From Streptomyces sp. B93 (GTDB lineage: Bacteria > Actinomycetota > Actinomycetes > Streptomycetales > Streptomycetaceae), in the NCBI RefSeq assembly GCF_018070565.1, contig NZ_JAGPXL010000026.1:1-64000 (forward strand): a DNA stretch of 64,000 nucleotides, given 5' to 3'. The stretch's first letter is position 1, and each line of letters opens with the position of its first letter. Both the position numbers and the translations under genes were made by a program. Positions 45,062 to 54,623 of the stretch are shown in pieces. Under the pieces are notes generated by a model, which was given only the letters and a program-made list of their open reading frames with translations, made no database searches and was not told the origin of the DNA.

Positions 45062-46337
45062 GGCCGCCGCCGCGGTCCTGCTGCTCGCGCTCGGCACCGC
45101 ATGCGGCAGCCGGCTCCCGGAGAGCGAATTCCAGCGCGACGACCGTACGCACACGCGCGTGCCCGCACCCGGCGACAGCACCCCGATCCGCGTCGGCATC
45201 GTCGCCAGCGCCACCAGCCCGGTCGGCGGCAACGCCTTCACCGGCCCGCGCGACGGCGCCAGGGCCTGGTTCGAGCGGCTCAACGAGCGCGGCGGGATCG
45301 ACGGCCGCCGGGTCGAGGTGCGCGAGTGCGACGACGGCGGCAGCGGCGTCGGCAACAACGAGTGCGTGCGCAGGCTGATCGACGACGGCGTCGTCGCCCT
45401 GGTCGCCACCACCGCCCTCGACTACGCGGGCGCCCCGCTGGTCTCCCGGGCCCGCGTCCCGGACATCGGCGGCCAGCCCATCGGCGCCGCCTACGCCACC
45501 TACCCGCACCTGTACAGCGTCTACGGCACCTCCGCGCCCCGGAACGGGAAACCGGGCTGGGACGGCAAGCTGTACGGCGGCACCGAGGTCTACCGCTACT
45601 TCAAACGGGAGCACGGGGCCCGCACCGCCGCCGTCGTCTCCTACAACCAGGCCGCGTCCGCCGCCTACGCCCGGCTCGTGGAGCGCGGACTGAAGGCCGA
45701 GGGCTACCGCGTGGTCACCGAGCAGGTCGACTTCGCCCTGCCCAATTTCCGCGCCGTCGCCGCCGATCTGAAGGAGCAGGGCGCCGACCTGGTCTTCGAC
45801 GCCATCGACGGCCACGGGAACGCCCGGCTGTGCCAGGCGATGGACGACGTCGGCGCCGAGGTCACCGCCAAGGTCACCAACGTGCAGAACTGGACGTCCG
45901 CCGTCGAGGACGCCTACCGGGACGCGCCGCGCTGCCGCAACGCCCTGTGGGCGACCGGCTCCAGCCGCAACTTCGAGGACACCGGGCATCCGGCGGTCCG
46001 GGAGTTCCGGGACGCCACCGAAGGGCTGGAGACGCACGCTCAGTGGCAGTTGGAGGGCTGGGCGGCGGCGAAGTGGTTCACGGACGCGGCCGGGGCGTGC
46101 GCGAAGGAGCCGGAGGGGATCACGCGCGCGTGCGTCGACGCCCGTGTCGGCCGGGCCGACGGCTACACCGCGGGCGGGCTGCTCCTCCCGGTCGGCTTCC
46201 GGGTGAGCCCCGAGCCGCCCACCCACAGCCGCACCTGCCTGTCGGTGGCCCGCTGGCAGGACGGCGAGGGCTGGGTCTCCCAGGGGGAGATGACCGAGAA
46301 CTGCTTCGACGTGCCCCAGCTGGCGTACGAACCCTGA
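45030..46337 (+). CDS. HAAT-type substrate-binding lipoprotein (LivJ/K-like)
   Basis: 435 residues. Lipobox LGTAC after a short, basic signal (MRRRRRFRAAEAAAAVLLL). Type I periplasmic binding fold: IRVGIVASATSPVGGNAFTG, ARAWFERLNERGGIDGRRVE, LVATTALDYAGAPLVSRARV, and a second lobe with NFRAVAADLKEQGADLVFDA. Several extra Cys pairs are unusual in this family. It is the partner of the divergent permease/ATPase genes; the ligand is unknown. The start overlaps the lipoprotein gene in another frame. Confidence 0.93.
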   Translation: MRRRRRFRAAEAAAAVLLLALGTACGSRLPESEFQRDDRTHTRVPAPGDSTPIRVGIVASATSPVGGNAFTGPRDGARAWFERLNERGGIDGRRVEVRECDDGGSGVGNNECVRRLIDDGVVALVATTALDYAGAPLVSRARVPDIGGQPIGAAYATYPHLYSVYGTSAPRNGKPGWDGKLYGGTEVYRYFKREHGARTAAVVSYNQAASAAYARLVERGLKAEGYRVVTEQVDFALPNFRAVAADLKEQGADLVFDAIDGHGNARLCQAMDDVGAEVTAKVTNVQNWTSAVEDAYRDAPRCRNALWATGSSRNFEDTGHPAVREFRDATEGLETHAQWQLEGWAAAKWFTDAAGACAKEPEGITRACVDARVGRADGYTAGGLLLPVGFRVSPEPPTHSRTCLSVARWQDGEGWVSQGEMTENCFDVPQLAYEP

Positions 46338-46352
46338 GGACCCGCGGCCCCG

Positions 46353-48050
46353 TCAGCGCTCGGACGGCCAGGGGCCCCTGTCGCCGGGCGTCTGGGCGAC
46401 ATGGCGGTGTCCGATCCCGTACTCCGGGTGGTGCAGGTCGAACGCCGGGGAGTCGGAGCGGACGCGGGGCAGCGCCGTGAAGTTGTGGCGGGGCGGGGGG
46501 CAGGAGGTCGCCCACTCCAGTGAGCGGCCGAAGCCCCAGGGGTCGTCGACGTCGACCTTCTCGCCGTACTTGGCGGTCTTCCACACGTTGTAGAGGAACG
46601 GCAGCGTGGAGAGGCCGAGCAGGAAGGAGCCGATCGTCGACACGGTGTTCAGGGCGGTGAAGCCGTCCGCGGCGAGATAGTCGGCGTACCGGCGCGGCAT
46701 GCCCTCGGCGCCCAGCCAGTGCTGCACCAGGAAGGTGGTGTGGAAGCCGACGAACAGCGTCCAGAAGTGGATCTTCCCGAGCCGTTCCTCGAGCATCTTC
46801 CCCGTGAACTTCGGCCACCAGAAGTAGAAGCCCGCGAAGATCGCGAAGACCACGGTGCCGAACACCACGTAGTGGAAGTGGGCCACCACGAAGTAGGTGT
46901 CGGTGACATGGAAGTCCATCGGCGGCGAGGCCAGGATCACCCCGGTGAGACCGCCGAACAGGAACGTCACCAGGAAGCCCACCGACCACAGCATGGGCGT
47001 CTCGAAGGACAGCGAGCCCTTCACCATCGTCCCGGTCCAGTTGAAGAACTTCACTCCGGTCGGCACGGCGATCAGGAAGCTCATGAAGGAGAAGAACGGC
47101 AGCAGTACCGCGCCCGTAGCGAACATGTGGTGCGCCCACACCACCACGGAGAGCCCGGTGATCGCCATGGTGGCCCCGACCATGCCCATGTAGCCGAACA
47201 GCGGTTTGCGGCTGAAGACCGGGATGATCTCCGTGATGATGCCGAAGAACGGCAGCGCGATGATGTACACCTCGGGGTGCCCGAAGAACCAGAACAGGTG
47301 CTGCCACAGCAGCGCGCCGCCGTTGGGCGCGTCGAAGATGTGCGAGCCGAACTGCCGGTCGGCCTCCAGGCAGAGCAGCGCGGCGGCGAGCACCGGGAAC
47401 GCCATCAGGATCAGGATCGACGTGAACAGCGTGTTCCAGGTGAAGATCGGCATCCGGAACATCGTCATGCCGGGGGCGCGCATCCCGATGATGGTGGTGA
47501 TGAAGTTGACCGCGCCGAGGATCGTGCCGAACCCGGCCAGCGCGAGCCCCATGATCCACAGGTCGGGTCCCAGGCCGGGCGACCGCTCCAGGCTGTTGAG
47601 CGGCGCGTAGGCGAACCAGCCGAAGTCGGCCGGACCGCTGGGCAGCAGCAGCGAGCCGAGCACGATCAGCCCGCCGAACAGGAACAGCCAGTACGAGAGC
47701 ATGTTCAGCCGCGGGAACGCCACGTCGGGGGCGCCGATCTGCAACGGCATCAGCTCGTTGGCGAAGCCCGCGAACGTCGGGGTGGCGAAGAGCAGCAGCA
47801 TGATCGTGCCGTGCAGGGTGAACAGCTGGTTGAACTCCTGGTTGCTCACCAGCTGGAGTCCCGGCCGGGCCAGCTCGGCGCGCATCACCAGGGCCATCAC
47901 CCCGCCGATCAGGAAGAAGCCGAAGGAGGTGATCAGATAGAGGTGGCCGATCTTCTTGTGGTCGGTGGTGGTCAGCCAGTCGACGACCACCCGGCCGCGC
48001 TTCCTGGTCCCCGCGGGTCGCGCTGTCGCCGGTACGGTCTGCGTCCCCAT
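46353..48050 (-). CDS. ctaD: Cytochrome c oxidase subunit I
   Basis: 565 residues, 12 membrane segments. Haem and CuB ligands are present: [24 protein letters not shown] (His-Tyr pair), [10 protein letters not shown], and [17 protein letters not shown] (haem a/a3 His). It reduces O2 to water as part of the aa3 oxidase. No subunit II, III or haem-A genes are adjacent, so this is probably a second, unlinked copy. The C-terminal tail is long and polar. ATG 48050 with AAGGGG upstream. Ends 15 bp from the convergent binding-protein gene. Confidence 0.96.
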   Translation of the reverse strand: MGTQTVPATARPAGTRKRGRVVVDWLTTTDHKKIGHLYLITSFGFFLIGGVMALVMRAELARPGLQLVSNQEFNQLFTLHGTIMLLLFATPTFAGFANELMPLQIGAPDVAFPRLNMLSYWLFLFGGLIVLGSLLLPSGPADFGWFAYAPLNSLERSPGLGPDLWIMGLALAGFGTILGAVNFITTIIGMRAPGMTMFRMPIFTWNTLFTSILILMAFPVLAAALLCLEADRQFGSHIFDAPNGGALLWQHLFWFFGHPEVYIIALPFFGIITEIIPVFSRKPLFGYMGMVGATMAITGLSVVVWAHHMFATGAVLLPFFSFMSFLIAVPTGVKFFNWTGTMVKGSLSFETPMLWSVGFLVTFLFGGLTGVILASPPMDFHVTDTYFVVAHFHYVVFGTVVFAIFAGFYFWWPKFTGKMLEERLGKIHFWTLFVGFHTTFLVQHWLGAEGMPRRYADYLAADGFTALNTVSTIGSFLLGLSTLPFLYNVWKTAKYGEKVDVDDPWGFGRSLEWATSCPPPRHNFTALPRVRSDSPAFDLHHPEYGIGHRHVAQTPGDRGPWPSER

Positions 48051-48491
48051 GCCTCGCTCGCCCCTTCGCTCGTCGCGCCCCGGGCCCGCCGAAGCCCGCG
48101 CCACAGGTACCCGCGAGCCCTCGCCATGATGCTCGCGGCGACGGGTGCCCGGACAGGGTGCGGACGGCGTCGCCGTGGGGGAGCCGGGTATTTCCCGTGC
48201 GGCACCGGGCTGCCGCGGCCCGCCCGGAAACGGAATGAATAGTGCTCCGGGCACGGTTCTCGGACAGTCCTCCGGGCACTTTCCGCCGGGTTATTCGGAG
48301 AGTCGGGGCGACACGCGGGAATTACGATCGAATGCCTACGGAAGAGGTACGGGGCCGCTCATCCGGGTGGGTGAGTTCCACCGAAACGGGTGTCGTGGTC
48401 CTGTGACAGAAGTGTGACCGGAGGGGCACCCGTGACCCTCGGTGCACGGCGTGGGCTTCCCCGGTCGGCGCCCAGCGCCTAGCGTGGCCGC
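48051..48491. other. Divergent intergenic region, ctaD to I78 inhibitor gene
   Basis: 441 bp. Nothing coding is seen. The + strand end carries the -10 of the inhibitor gene. No clear operator palindrome was found; several GGTGCACGG-like stretches are imperfect. Confidence 0.5.
48480..48491 (+). promoter_or_regulatory. -10 element of a probable leaderless promoter (I78 gene)
   Basis: TAGCGT (48480-48485), 6 nt (GGCCGC), ATG 48492. Same hexamer and spacing as at 7880 and 39761. Confidence 0.6.
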
Positions 48492-48707
48492 ATGGCACCC
48501 ATACCGACACCGCCCGCGGAACCACAGGACAGTCCGGACGCCTACGTCGGCCTCGACGCGGCCTCCGCCGAGCGGCTCGCCCGTGAGCGGGGCTGGTCGA
48601 CGGTGCGGTCGCTGCCGCCGGGGGCGATCATCACGATGGAGTACCGCGTCGGACGGCTGAACTTCGAGGTGAAGGACGACCGCGTGGCGCGGGCCTGGAA
48701 GGGCTGA
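48492..48707 (+). CDS. I78-family peptidase inhibitor
   Basis: 71 residues. The centre and end (ERGWSTVRSLPPGAIITMEY, then RVGRLNFEVKDDRVARAW) match the small I78 inhibitor family, whose members block subtilisin- or trypsin-type serine proteases. No signal peptide, so a cytoplasmic role, perhaps against a stray protease, is inferred. The ATG is preceded at 6 nt by TAGCGT without a Shine-Dalgarno site. A terminator overlaps the stop codon. Confidence 0.88.
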   Translation: MAPIPTPPAEPQDSPDAYVGLDAASAERLARERGWSTVRSLPPGAIITMEYRVGRLNFEVKDDRVARAWKG

Positions 48708-48736
48708 GCGGGCCGGGCCACGGGCACCGGCCCGCT
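48707..48736. terminator. Bidirectional terminator between I78 and PAP2 genes
   Basis: AGCGGGCCGG (48707-48716) pairs with CCGGCCCGCT (48727-48736), a perfect 10-bp stem that uses the last base of the inhibitor stop codon and ends 2 bp before the convergent gene. Confidence 0.75.
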
Positions 48737-48738
48737 GG

Positions 48739-49881
48739 TCAGCCGCCCGTCACCGGGCGGGCGGCCGAGGGCTGGTTGCGCGTGGGGCGCTCGGCGTGCG
48801 GCGGGCGGCGGCTGCCCGCCGGGGTGATCGGGGTGCGTTCCGAACGGGCGGTGTGCGGGCCCGGCGCCAGGTACAGCGGCGGCCGGGTGGTCCGTACCGT
48901 CGACGGCAGGATGGCCTCCCGCACGGGTGCGGCCGGGTCGGACTCCGCCGTGGCCGCCTCGCCGCTCGCCGCCGCCGTCGTGGTGAGCACGGCGGGAGCC
49001 GCACCCGCGGTCTCGGCACCGGTCACCGTGGCATCCGCGACCGCGGCACCCGTGACCGGCTCCGCGGTGGCCACGGCGACCGGCGCCGGGCGCGGGGCCG
49101 TCGAGAGGTCCGGGCGGCGGAGCGGCAGACGGTCGCGCTGGGCCAGGATCCAGGCCTCGGCGCGCGCGATCAGCGGCTCGCACCAGGGCAGGGCGAGCAG
49201 GATCAGCAGACCGGCGGCCCAGCCGAGGAGGACGTCGCTCAGCCAGTGCGTGCCGAGGTAGACCGTGGTCAGGCCCACGCTCAGGGACAGCACCGCCGAC
49301 AGGGCCGACAGCCAGCGGCGGGCGCGCGGGGTGGAGGCCAGGTAGGCGAGGATGCCCCAGGTCACGACCGCGTTGGCGGTGTGGCCGGAGGGAAATATGT
49401 CGCTGCCGGCCTGGAACCAGTGCCACATCTCGTTGGAGCCGACGTCGGTCGCGTAGTGCGGACCCGAGCGGCCCAGGCCGTACTTCACGGCACCGACCGT
49501 GATGTTCAGCAGCAGCAGCGCCGCGCCGAAGGCCAGCAGCGGGCGCACCGTGTGCTGCCGCCAGGACCGCCAGCCGAGCCATGCGGCGACCATCACGGCG
49601 GTCGGGCCGCGCTGGCCGAGGACCACCCAGTAGTCCAGGAAGGCGTGGATCTCCGGCCACTGCTGGTACGGCCGGAAGAGCATCGCCTGCCAGTCGAAGC
49701 GGACCAGCCACGAGGTGACCGCGACGGCCAGCACGATGGCGAGGTAGAAGGCGAGCGTCGCGCCGAAGAGCACCACCCGGTGCCGTGTCATCCGCGGCAC
49801 GTCGAGGACGGGCCGCACCGGTTCACGGTCCAGTCGGGCGAAGATCCGGTCGAGCCGGGTCAGCTTTGGTTCGGTACGCAC
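48739..49881 (-). CDS. PAP2-family membrane phosphatase
   Basis: 380 residues. Six membrane segments (residues ~35-245) with the three PAP2 motifs: KYGLGRSGP (motif 1), PSGHTANAVV (motif 2) and TTVYLGTHWLSDV (motif 3; Arg of the usual SRX5H is replaced here). It should remove phosphate from a lipid such as phosphatidate or undecaprenyl diphosphate. The C-terminal ~120 residues are disordered, Ala/Thr/Pro-rich. The start GTG 49881 has TAACGT 7 nt upstream and no Shine-Dalgarno site. Confidence 0.9.
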   Translation of the reverse strand: MRTEPKLTRLDRIFARLDREPVRPVLDVPRMTRHRVVLFGATLAFYLAIVLAVAVTSWLVRFDWQAMLFRPYQQWPEIHAFLDYWVVLGQRGPTAVMVAAWLGWRSWRQHTVRPLLAFGAALLLLNITVGAVKYGLGRSGPHYATDVGSNEMWHWFQAGSDIFPSGHTANAVVTWGILAYLASTPRARRWLSALSAVLSLSVGLTTVYLGTHWLSDVLLGWAAGLLILLALPWCEPLIARAEAWILAQRDRLPLRRPDLSTAPRPAPVAVATAEPVTGAAVADATVTGAETAGAAPAVLTTTAAASGEAATAESDPAAPVREAILPSTVRTTRPPLYLAPGPHTARSERTPITPAGSRRPPHAERPTRNQPSAARPVTGG

Positions 49882-49894
49882 TCAATCGACGTTA
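49882..49894 (-). promoter_or_regulatory. -10 element of a probable leaderless promoter (PAP2 gene)
   Basis: On the - strand TAACGT (49894-49889), 7 nt, GTG 49881; no ribosome-binding site. Confidence 0.5.
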
Positions 49895-50121
49895 CAGGGA
49901 GTGAGGTCACTTCCCCCGCGAATCACCGGGGTTGTAATGACGATGTGATGTGGCATTGCTCTCAGGGGGGCGTTTATTTCAGGGGTTTCCGTAATGCCCG
50001 GAGCCTCTTCCCCGCAATTCCTTTGATCATTCCATAGCCTGTGTTTTGGCTTGCTTTTAAGTGTGTTCACCGGGCCCTCGGGTGGAATTTCCCGGGTGCT
50101 CATCGTGGCGCCGTTCGCGGT

Positions 50122-51381
50122 TCACGGTGGACCGGAGCCGTTCAGCCAGAACGCGCCGTACAGCGCCGAGACCACCGCCGCACCGGCCAGCACCAGCGCC
50201 GACCTGCGCGGACGTGCCCGCGCCAGGGCGAGCGCCAGGGGCAGCAGCAGCGGGAAGGCGGGCAGCAGCAGCCGCGGTTTCGAGCCGAAGTAGCTGGACG
50301 CGCACAGGGCGAGACCGGTGACCACCCCCGCGTACACCAGGAGCGACAGGGGCTGGCGCTGCCGTACGCAGACGACATACAGCCATGGCAGCAAAGCCAC
50401 TCCGACGACCAGCGCGACGCCCGCCAGGGCCGAGGGGAACGACGTGAACTTGTCGGCGACGAAGCGGGCGAAGGCGTAGCCGCCGTCGAAGCCGTTGCGC
50501 CAGCCCGCCTGGACGTCGAGGTAGCCGAGCGGGCCGAGGCCGGTGCGGTGGCCGACCCACAGGACGTACCCGGCGGCGCCGAGGGGCGCGAGCAGCATCC
50601 CGAGAGCGCGCGGCCAGATCGGCGCGCCGGCCGGGGGCGGGCCGGGGGAGGCGACGGGGGCGCGCTCGGCGGGGCGGGCGCCGGACGGTGCGGCGGCGCT
50701 CCGGGCTCCCCCGGACGGCGCAACGCCGGGGGCCCGGGCGTCCCGTACGAGCGACACGACGGCCGCCGTCCACACCGCCGCCACCACGGCCAGCCCCACC
50801 GGCCGGGTCAGACCCGCCAGCAGCGCGAGGGTGCCCGCGGCCACCCAGCGGCCGGTCAGCACGGCGTACAACGACCAGGCGGCCAGCGCGGTGAACAGCG
50901 ACTCGCTGTACGCCATCGACTGGACGATCCCGACCGGCAGCACCGCCCACAGCAGCACCGCGCAGACCCCGGCCCGCCGCCCGTACAGGTGGTCCGCGAC
51001 CGCGAAGATCCCCCAGGCGGCGGCGAGCGAGGAGAGCAGGGAGACGACGAAACCGGCGTCGGCGTACGACAGCGGGGTCAGCGCGTGTCCCAGCCGCTCC
51101 AGCCATGGCAGCAGCGGGAAGAAGGCCAGGTTGGAGTGGATGTCGCCGTTCGGCAGGCGCACCTCGTAGCCGTAGCCCAGCTCGGCGACCCTGGTGTACC
51201 AGAGGGCGTCCCAGCGGGCGGTCAGCAGGGTGTACGCGCTCTTGTCGCGCGCGGCGCTCCACCCGGCCAGGGCGAGCAGGCCCAGGGCGCGCACGGCGGC
51301 GTACCCGAGGAGGGCCGGGGCCGCCCGGCGCCAGGTGGGCGCGGACCCGGACGGGGCCACGCGCGTTTCAAGATCGGTCAC
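50122..51381 (-). CDS. Membrane mannosyltransferase-like protein (PIG-V type)
   Basis: 419 residues, about ten membrane segments. The first loop has ARWDALWYTRVAELGYGYE, with the acidic pair expected at the active site, then PWLERLGHALTPLSYADAGF, SMAYSESLFTALAAW and LTRPVGLAVV, all resembling the GT76/PIG-V mannosyltransferase family. It probably uses polyprenyl-phosphate mannose for protein or lipid glycosylation on the outer face. GTG 51381 is chosen: GATAAT lies exactly 7 nt upstream, no Shine-Dalgarno. A longer frame runs to 51465. A Pro/Ala insert sits at about 225-260. Confidence 0.82.
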   Translation of the reverse strand: MTDLETRVAPSGSAPTWRRAAPALLGYAAVRALGLLALAGWSAARDKSAYTLLTARWDALWYTRVAELGYGYEVRLPNGDIHSNLAFFPLLPWLERLGHALTPLSYADAGFVVSLLSSLAAAWGIFAVADHLYGRRAGVCAVLLWAVLPVGIVQSMAYSESLFTALAAWSLYAVLTGRWVAAGTLALLAGLTRPVGLAVVAAVWTAAVVSLVRDARAPGVAPSGGARSAAAPSGARPAERAPVASPGPPPAGAPIWPRALGMLLAPLGAAGYVLWVGHRTGLGPLGYLDVQAGWRNGFDGGYAFARFVADKFTSFPSALAGVALVVGVALLPWLYVVCVRQRQPLSLLVYAGVVTGLALCASSYFGSKPRLLLPAFPLLLPLALALARARPRRSALVLAGAAVVSALYGAFWLNGSGPP

Positions 51382-51394
51382 GGGCTCGATTATC
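51382..51394 (-). promoter_or_regulatory. -10 element of a probable leaderless promoter (PIG-V gene)
   Basis: On the - strand GATAAT (51394-51389) is followed by 7 nt (CGAGCCC) and GTG 51381; no ribosome-binding site. Confidence 0.5.
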
Positions 51395-51653
51395 GGCTGA
51401 ACGGCGCGGCCGGCGGACCGGGGCGGTGCCGGGGCCCCGGTGTGCGCACAAGCGGAGTGGCGCACGCCACATCGTTCCGCCGGAAGTGTGAGAGATCCGC
51501 CACGTGACCCCGCCGCGAACTCGCGTACGCTGACGTGTCACTCGCCGTTCGCCTGCGAGAGCCGGGGACACCGCTCCTCTCCGGCCGAGTCGCGGGGAGT
51601 CCCCGCCCCGTGAGCCCGCCGAACGCGAGGGATCATCTGGGAGGTACGTGTAC

Positions 51654-53258
51654 ATGTCCGGGACGACCTCGGCCGCCGCCACCGGGCCGCGCCGTCGGGC
51701 GGCCGGGGCCGGTGCCAACCGCTGGGTCGTTCTCGTCGTCCTGTGCACCAGCCTGCTGCTGGTCGCGGTCGACGCCACCGTGCTGCACGTGGCGGTCCCC
51801 GCCGTCACCGAGGACCTCAAGCCCGGCGCGATGGAGCTGCTCTGGATCGTCGACGTCTACCCGCTGGTCTGCGCCTCGCTGCTGATCCTGTTCGGCACGC
51901 TCGGCGACCGGGTGGGCCGCAGACGGATCCTGCTCCTCGGCTACGCGCTGTTCGGTGTGGCCTCCGCGCTCGCGGCCTTCGCCGACACCCCGCGGGTGCT
52001 GATCCTGGCGCGGGCGCTGCTCGGGGTCGGCGGCGCGATGATCATGCCCGCGACCCTCTCCATCCTGCGGCAGGTCTTCCCCGACCGGCGGGAGCGGGCG
52101 CTGGCGATCGGTGTGTGGAGCGCGGTCGCCGCGGTCGGCGCGGCGGTCGGACCGCTGCTCGGCGGCTTCCTGCTGGAGCACTTCTGGTGGGGTTCGGTCT
52201 TCCTGGTCAACATTCCGCTGATGCTGGTCAGCCTGCCCGTGGGACGGCTGCTGCTGCCCGAGTCGACCGGTGAGGGCGACGGGCCCTGGGACGTGGTCGG
52301 CGCCCTGATGGCGGCGGCCGGGCTCTTCGGCATGGTCCTCGGGGTGAAGCGGCTCGGCGGCGGCGAGGCGGTGGCCAGCCCGTTCACGGTGTTGCCGCTG
52401 CTGCTCGGCGCCGGGCTCCTGGTGCGGTTCGTACGGCGGCAGCGGCGGCGTCGGCATCCGCTGGTGGACCTGCGGATGTTCGCCCGTCCGGCGTTCAGCA
52501 CGTCCGTCGGGTGCATCGTGCTGGCGATGCTCGCGCTGGTGGGCCTCGAACTGATCGCCGCGCAGTACCTGCAACTGGTGCTCGGGCTCTCGCCGCTCGA
52601 GACCGGGCTTCGGCTGCTGCCGCTGACCATCGCGGCGATGGCGGCGGGGCTGGCTGGGGCGCGGATGCTGCGGCGGTTCGGGCCGCGCCGGATGGTGTGC
52701 TTCGGGTTCTGTCTGACGGCGGGCGCGGTGGTGCTGCTGACCGCGCTGGGACGGCAGGACGAGCCCGCGCTGATGCTGTCCGGGTTCGTGCTGCTCGGCT
52801 TCGGTCTGGAGACGACGCTGTTCGGGGCGTACGAGTCGATGCTGAGCGAGGCGCCGCCCGAGCAGGCGGGCGGGGCGGCGGCGATCGGCGAGACGTCGTA
52901 CCAGCTGGGCGCGGGCATCGGTATCGCGCTGCTCGGCAGCGTGATGAACGCGGCGTACGCGCCGGGCGTGCGGGCGGTGCCCGGGGTGCCGGAGTCGGCG
53001 TCCGGGGACGCCGGGCACTCGCTCGGGGAGGCGTACGAGGTGGCCGCGCGGCTCGGGGGGCCGGCGGGGGAGAGCCTGCGCCAGGTGGCGCGGGACTGCT
53101 TCGTGCACGGGCTGCATGTGACGCTGCTGGTGAGCGCGGGTTTGTTGCTGCTGGGGGCGGTGATGGCGTTGCGGTTGCCGCGGGTGATGCACTGCGAGCA
53201 GGCGGTCGTGGACGTGCCCGCGCAGCGGGGGGCCGAGAAGTCCCGCGTCTCCGCGTGA
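51654..53258 (+). CDS. MFS multidrug exporter, DHA2 (14-TM) family
   Basis: 534 residues. Motif A is GDRVGRRRILLLG and motif C lies in AAVGPLLGGFLLEHFWWGS, with D1 in VAVDATVLHVAVPAVTEDL, so an H+-antiporter of the EmrB/QacA type is expected. Fourteen membrane segments fit the length. ATG 51654 has GGGAGGT 8 nt upstream; GTG 51648 is in frame but too close to it. No TetR regulator lies next to it, so its control is not apparent. Confidence 0.92.
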   Translation: MSGTTSAAATGPRRRAAGAGANRWVVLVVLCTSLLLVAVDATVLHVAVPAVTEDLKPGAMELLWIVDVYPLVCASLLILFGTLGDRVGRRRILLLGYALFGVASALAAFADTPRVLILARALLGVGGAMIMPATLSILRQVFPDRRERALAIGVWSAVAAVGAAVGPLLGGFLLEHFWWGSVFLVNIPLMLVSLPVGRLLLPESTGEGDGPWDVVGALMAAAGLFGMVLGVKRLGGGEAVASPFTVLPLLLGAGLLVRFVRRQRRRRHPLVDLRMFARPAFSTSVGCIVLAMLALVGLELIAAQYLQLVLGLSPLETGLRLLPLTIAAMAAGLAGARMLRRFGPRRMVCFGFCLTAGAVVLLTALGRQDEPALMLSGFVLLGFGLETTLFGAYESMLSEAPPEQAGGAAAIGETSYQLGAGIGIALLGSVMNAAYAPGVRAVPGVPESASGDAGHSLGEAYEVAARLGGPAGESLRQVARDCFVHGLHVTLLVSAGLLLLGAVMALRLPRVMHCEQAVVDVPAQRGAEKSRVSA

Positions 53259-53386
53259 GCGTCGGGGGTTTCCCACCCCACCCACCTGCTCGCCGTCGGT
53301 CGGCGGGTGGACGTGCGGGAGCGTGCCCCGTAGCGTCGGCCTGAACAGTCCCGGTTAGCAGTGCTAGTTTGAGTCGGAGGGTCTCC

Positions 53387-54574
53387 GTGTCGTCCTCGAA
53401 GTTGCCCCCGTTCGACCCCGGCGATCCGCTGGGCATCGACGATCTGCTCGGCCCCGAGGACCTCGGCGTCCGGGACACCGTGCGGCGCTGGGCCGCGGAC
53501 CGGGTGCTGCCGTACGTCGCCGAGTGGTACGAGAAGGGCGAGCTGCCGGTCATCAGGGAGCTGGCGAAGGAGCTGGGCGGCATCGGCGCGCTCGGCATGT
53601 CGCTCAGCGGCTACGGCTGCGCGGGGGCCAGCGCGGTGCAGTACGGGCTCGCCTGTCTGGAGCTGGAGGCGGCCGACTCCGGCATCCGTTCGCTGGTGTC
53701 GGTGCAGGGCTCCCTCGCCATGTACGCCATCCACCGCTTCGGCAGCGAGGAGCAGAAGCAGCGGTGGCTGCCCGGCATGGCCGCCGGTGAACTGATCGGC
53801 TGCTTCGGCCTCACCGAGCCCGACCACGGCTCCGACCCCGCCTCGATGCGCACCCACGCCCGGCGCGACGGCGCCGACTGGGTCCTGAGCGGCCGCAAGA
53901 TGTGGATCACCAACGGCTCCGTCGCCGCCGTCGCGGTCGTCTGGGCGCAGACCGACGACGGCATCCGCGGCTTCGTCGTGCCCACCGACAGCCCCGGGTT
54001 CTCCGCGCCCGAGATCAAGCACAAGTGGTCGCTGCGGGCCAGCGTCACCAGCGAGCTGGTGCTGGACGACGTACGGCTGCCCGCCGACGCCGTGCTGCCC
54101 GAGGCGACCGGGCTGCGCGGGCCGCTCAGCTGTCTGTCGCACGCCCGGTACGGGATCGTGTGGGGCGCCATGGGCGCGGCGCGCAGCTGTCTGGAGTCGG
54201 CCGTCGACTACGCGAAGTCGCGGGAGCAGTTCGGGCGGCCCATCGGCGGCTTTCAGCTCACCCAGGCCAAGCTCGCCGACATGGCGGTGGAACTGCACAA
54301 GGGGATTCTGCTCGCCCACCATCTGGGGCGGCGGATGGACGCCGGCCGCCTGCGTCCCGAGCAGGTCAGCTTCGGCAAGCTCAACAACGTGCGCGAGGCC
54401 ATCGACATCTGCCGTACGGCCCGGACGGTCCTCGGCGCCAACGGGATCTCACTGGAGTACCCCGTGATGCGTCATGCGACCAACCTCGAATCGGTGCTCA
54501 CCTACGAGGGCACCGTCGAGATGCACCAGCTGGTGCTGGGCAAGGCGCTCACCGGACTGGACGCCTTCCGGTAA
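53387..54574 (+). CDS. Acyl-CoA dehydrogenase (glutaryl-CoA dehydrogenase-like)
   Basis: 395 residues from GTG 53387 (GGAGG 6 nt upstream). Signatures: CFGLTEPDHGSDPASM (FAD/substrate loop), KMWITNGSVAAVAVVW, QFGRPIGGFQLTQAKLADM, and the catalytic Glu in TYEGTVEMHQLVLG, the position used by glutaryl-CoA dehydrogenases. It oxidises an acyl-CoA with FAD and passes electrons to ETF. Substrate unknown. A near-palindromic TAGCAGTGCTA (53355-53365) lies upstream and could bind a regulator. Confidence 0.92.
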   Translation: MSSSKLPPFDPGDPLGIDDLLGPEDLGVRDTVRRWAADRVLPYVAEWYEKGELPVIRELAKELGGIGALGMSLSGYGCAGASAVQYGLACLELEAADSGIRSLVSVQGSLAMYAIHRFGSEEQKQRWLPGMAAGELIGCFGLTEPDHGSDPASMRTHARRDGADWVLSGRKMWITNGSVAAVAVVWAQTDDGIRGFVVPTDSPGFSAPEIKHKWSLRASVTSELVLDDVRLPADAVLPEATGLRGPLSCLSHARYGIVWGAMGAARSCLESAVDYAKSREQFGRPIGGFQLTQAKLADMAVELHKGILLAHHLGRRMDAGRLRPEQVSFGKLNNVREAIDICRTARTVLGANGISLEYPVMRHATNLESVLTYEGTVEMHQLVLGKALTGLDAFR

Positions 54575-54594
54575 GGCCGGGGGAGAGCGGGTGG

Positions 54595-54623
54595 GGCAGG
54601 GCCGGTGTGACGTCGGCCCTGCC
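54595..54623. terminator. Bidirectional terminator before sepF-like gene
   Basis: GGCAGGGCCG (54595-54604) pairs with CGGCCCTGCC (54614-54623), a perfect 10-bp stem touching the sepF-like stop codon. Confidence 0.8.
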
